From assembly GCA_003224175.1 (NCBI GenBank), contig QHYQ01000006.1:1-33707 (forward strand): a stretch of 33,707 nucleotides of DNA. Reading direction: 5' to 3'. The notes under the pieces are model-generated. The model worked only from the letters and a program-made list of their open reading frames with translations. It had not been told where the DNA came from and made no database searches. Made by a program: the position numbers and the translations under genes. This DNA is from Acidobacteriota bacterium. GTDB taxonomy: Bacteria; Acidobacteriota; Terriglobia; Acidiferrales; UBA7541. Below are positions 32,163 through 33,707 of this stretch, one piece after another. Each line of letters starts with the position of its first letter. Position 1 is the first letter of the stretch.

Positions 32163-33001
32163 GGCGTCTTTCCTCCTTGGGTGCGCCGGGGCACTTCACC
32201 GAGGCCCTTCAGGTCGTCCCCGTGGCAGATTGCGCATTGAATCGTTTTGCCAGCGCCACCGGTTTTCACCAGCGCTTCCCCCTTGGCGATGCTGCCCGGA
32301 GGGACGTAAGCGATAAAGGCCGAGTGAGGATCGCGAATCGATGTTTGCATTGGATCCACCGGCGTTTCGATGATGCGATGACCGATGGGCTCCTTGCCGC
32401 CGTCCGGAACTAAAACACGATGTCGCGCGTCGCTGCTGACGTAGGTTTTCGGCGGAGTGGCGGTTTCGATCACCTTCACCCACGGAATGGGCTTGATGGC
32501 CGCAAAATAATCCGCCGCCTGCCGTACATCTTCATCGGATACATTCTTAGCAATCGGAGTCATGCGCTCGTTTTCCCGCCGGGCTCCGCTCTTGAAATAT
32601 TTCATCTGGCGCACGATGTACTCGGCGGGAAGGCCGGCGATATCGGCGGACTCAGGATGGCCTTGGCCGGACATGAGGTGGCAGGTGCCACACGTTGCCC
32701 CTGGAGGTGCGTTCGGGCCCTTCACGATCCCGGGTGCCGCAGGGTGCTCCTCGGGAAACCAGTCCGGCGGATTGGTCGCGCTGCGGACCTGGGCCGCGTC
32801 GTACTCCTTGGTGCTGCCGGGGACGTGGATCGTGCCAGACAACGGTGTCGCCGGGGGCTGATCCTTGTCCGGGATGTTATAGGCCCACGAGGGCAGGCCA
32901 TTGGGAACCGATGTCGGCGTTGGCGCTTGCGCCGCAACCCGCAATCCGGCCACCAACGCGAACAGCAGGGCAGCGCTGGTCTGTTTGCTCATATTGCTCA
33001 T
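31859..33001 (-). pseudogene. c-type cytochrome truncated in its second haem domain, frame running into NHL gene
   Basis: An exported dihaem cytochrome c. From ATG 33001 (GGAG 9 bases upstream; ATG 33007 is the alternative) it has a signal peptide ending VAAQ. Its first haem domain has CGTCH, GLPAEYIVRQMKYFKSGARR, and MTPIAKNVSDEDVRQAADYF with a Met ligand. The second haem motif is CAICH in IQCAICHGDDLKGLGEVPR. At about 32186 recognisable sequence stops. The family normally continues with LAG-x-P-x-Y-I and a helical end of some 50 residues. Here the frame enters the ribosome binding site and out-of-phase coding sequence of the NHL gene, adding a tail of about 110 meaningless residues to 31859. 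The missing C-terminus and intergenic DNA suggest a deletion. Confidence 0.8.
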
Positions 33002-33325
33002 AAGCATTCGCTCCCGAAAGTTTCTCAGAAAGTGCGATAAAGCATACACCCGGATGGCAAGCTTCGTTTATCAGTACTAAAAAGCGGTAGAGGGTTGGTT
33101 TCCGAGAATGCCGTTTCTCTGGACTTGGCCGGGCTTTTCCCCTTAATGTTTGGCCCCTGTTCCGCCTCGATCAGATCGTCTTTAGCGGTACTTCCCATAC
33201 TCCGGAGAGAGGGTACTACTAAAACCACAGTACGCCTGAATTTGGGTCCAGCAGCCCATTGAGGACTCGTGGCTGTGGGTCCGAATATCCTTTGTGAGAT
33301 TCAACAGGATGAAAGCGAAACTCCC
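33002..33325. other. Divergent intergenic region
   Basis: About 320 bases between the divergent truncated cytochrome gene and the PilZ gene. Promoters for both should lie here. I see no convincing -10/-35 pair, hairpin or small gene. The interval includes an in-frame GTG (33269) that could lengthen the PilZ protein by 19 residues. Confidence 0.3.
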
Positions 33326-33697
33326 ATGATAGCTAACGCCCCCTTCACAGAAAAACGCGCTAATCAGCGTTTCTCGTTCTTTGCGGATGCCGAAATTACG
33401 CTGCATGACGGAACTTCAGTTCGCACACAAATTGCCGAATTGAGCTCGCGAGGTTGTTATATGGGTACGCTTGTGCCCATTCCCATTGGGACGGAATTTC
33501 GCTTGCGCATCTCGCACGACATGAGGACATGCGAACTGCAGGGCAAGGTGATCTACCTGCATTCCGGTAGCGGCCTGGGCATTTTCGGCATGGGCGTGCT
33601 CATTGAAAAGATAGCCGCTGACGAGCGCTCCGTAGTCGACGCGTGGCTGTACGATCTCGCCCGGAAGCGACTTGCTATACCCTTGCCACTGACCTGA
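33326..33697 (+). CDS. PilZ-domain protein (c-di-GMP receptor-like)
   Basis: A single PilZ domain of about 123 residues. The N-terminal arginine switch reads EKRANQRFSFFADAEI with R-x-x-x-R, followed by the second signature as ELSSRGCYMG, where the usual D/N-x-S-x-x-G has Glu at the first position. The remaining strands VPIPIGTEFRLRISHDMRTC and KVIYLHSGSGLGIFGMGVLI are typical. The protein probably senses cyclic di-GMP, though the Glu substitution could weaken binding. ATG 33326 gives the compact domain; an in-frame GTG at 33269 with GAGG upstream gives a longer form. The stop is 10 bases before the window end. Confidence 0.85.
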   Translation: MIANAPFTEKRANQRFSFFADAEITLHDGTSVRTQIAELSSRGCYMGTLVPIPIGTEFRLRISHDMRTCELQGKVIYLHSGSGLGIFGMGVLIEKIAADERSVVDAWLYDLARKRLAIPLPLT

Positions 33698-33707
33698 CCC
33701 ACGCGCA

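Noticed and set aside
1-33707. tRNA, rRNA, CRISPR array, insertion sequence or phage attachment site
   Set aside because: No T-loop-like GTTCGANTC context, no regularly spaced repeats, and no transposase or integrase gene was found on either strand by eye.

Overview
The window looks like a chromosomal segment of a soil-type Acidobacteriota, probably of the Solibacter/Bryobacter kind. The basis is gene content: a VWFA-related protein of the Acidobacteria-expanded family, DUF6152, LVIVD-repeat and NHL-repeat secreted proteins, reaction-centre-like c-type cytochromes and many exported proteins of unknown role. Codon use is GC-rich. I saw no tRNA, rRNA, CRISPR array, insertion sequence or phage gene.

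Left part (1-4535): a lactate/glycolate permease, cut by the left edge, faces away from a three-gene run: a D-2-hydroxyacid dehydrogenase (glyoxylate reductase type), a GlcG/HbpS protein and a MOFRL-type glycerate 2-kinase. Together they could import a 2-hydroxy acid and carry glyoxylate or hydroxypyruvate through D-glycerate to 2-phosphoglycerate. Next (4536-7576, minus) are a cupin protein and an exported M1 aminopeptidase with HEAT repeats and a C-terminal coiled coil. They are divergent from a tightly overlapping plus-strand run: membrane methyltransferase, prephenate dehydratase (pheA), threonine synthase (thrC) and a MerR-HTH/TOBE regulator.

Middle (10979-17665): DUF6152 protein, an exported protein of an unnamed family, a NarL-type response regulator, a class III CoA-transferase, a receiver-only response regulator (minus, with a good terminator about 200 bases downstream), a Tat-exported LVIVD-repeat protein and a 49-residue DUF3309 membrane peptide.

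The 17.7-23.7 kb stretch (minus) is an RraA-like gene followed by an RND efflux operon (adaptor, permease, TolC). RraA has a one-base frameshift. The adaptor has an internal deletion. The permease has both a one-base frameshift and an internal deletion. TolC is intact. Either the locus is decaying or the consensus/assembly is faulty here.

Right part (23.7-33.7 kb): a small exported protein with no good start, a VWFA-related protein, a TMEM175-like channel apparently coupled to an 11-codon leader, a short-chain dehydrogenase, a small Lys/Thr/Ala-rich exported peptide with a strong terminator, and a minus-strand set of exported proteins: a c-type cytochrome whose second haem domain is cut off, an NHL propeller, DUF1330, a double VOC protein, a second member of the unnamed exported family and a two-haem reaction-centre-like cytochrome. 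A PilZ protein ends the window.

No clear new defence or mobile system is visible. The best leads are the unnamed exported family with its cytochrome/VOC neighbours, the cluster of lesions, and the leader-coupled TMEM175 gene.
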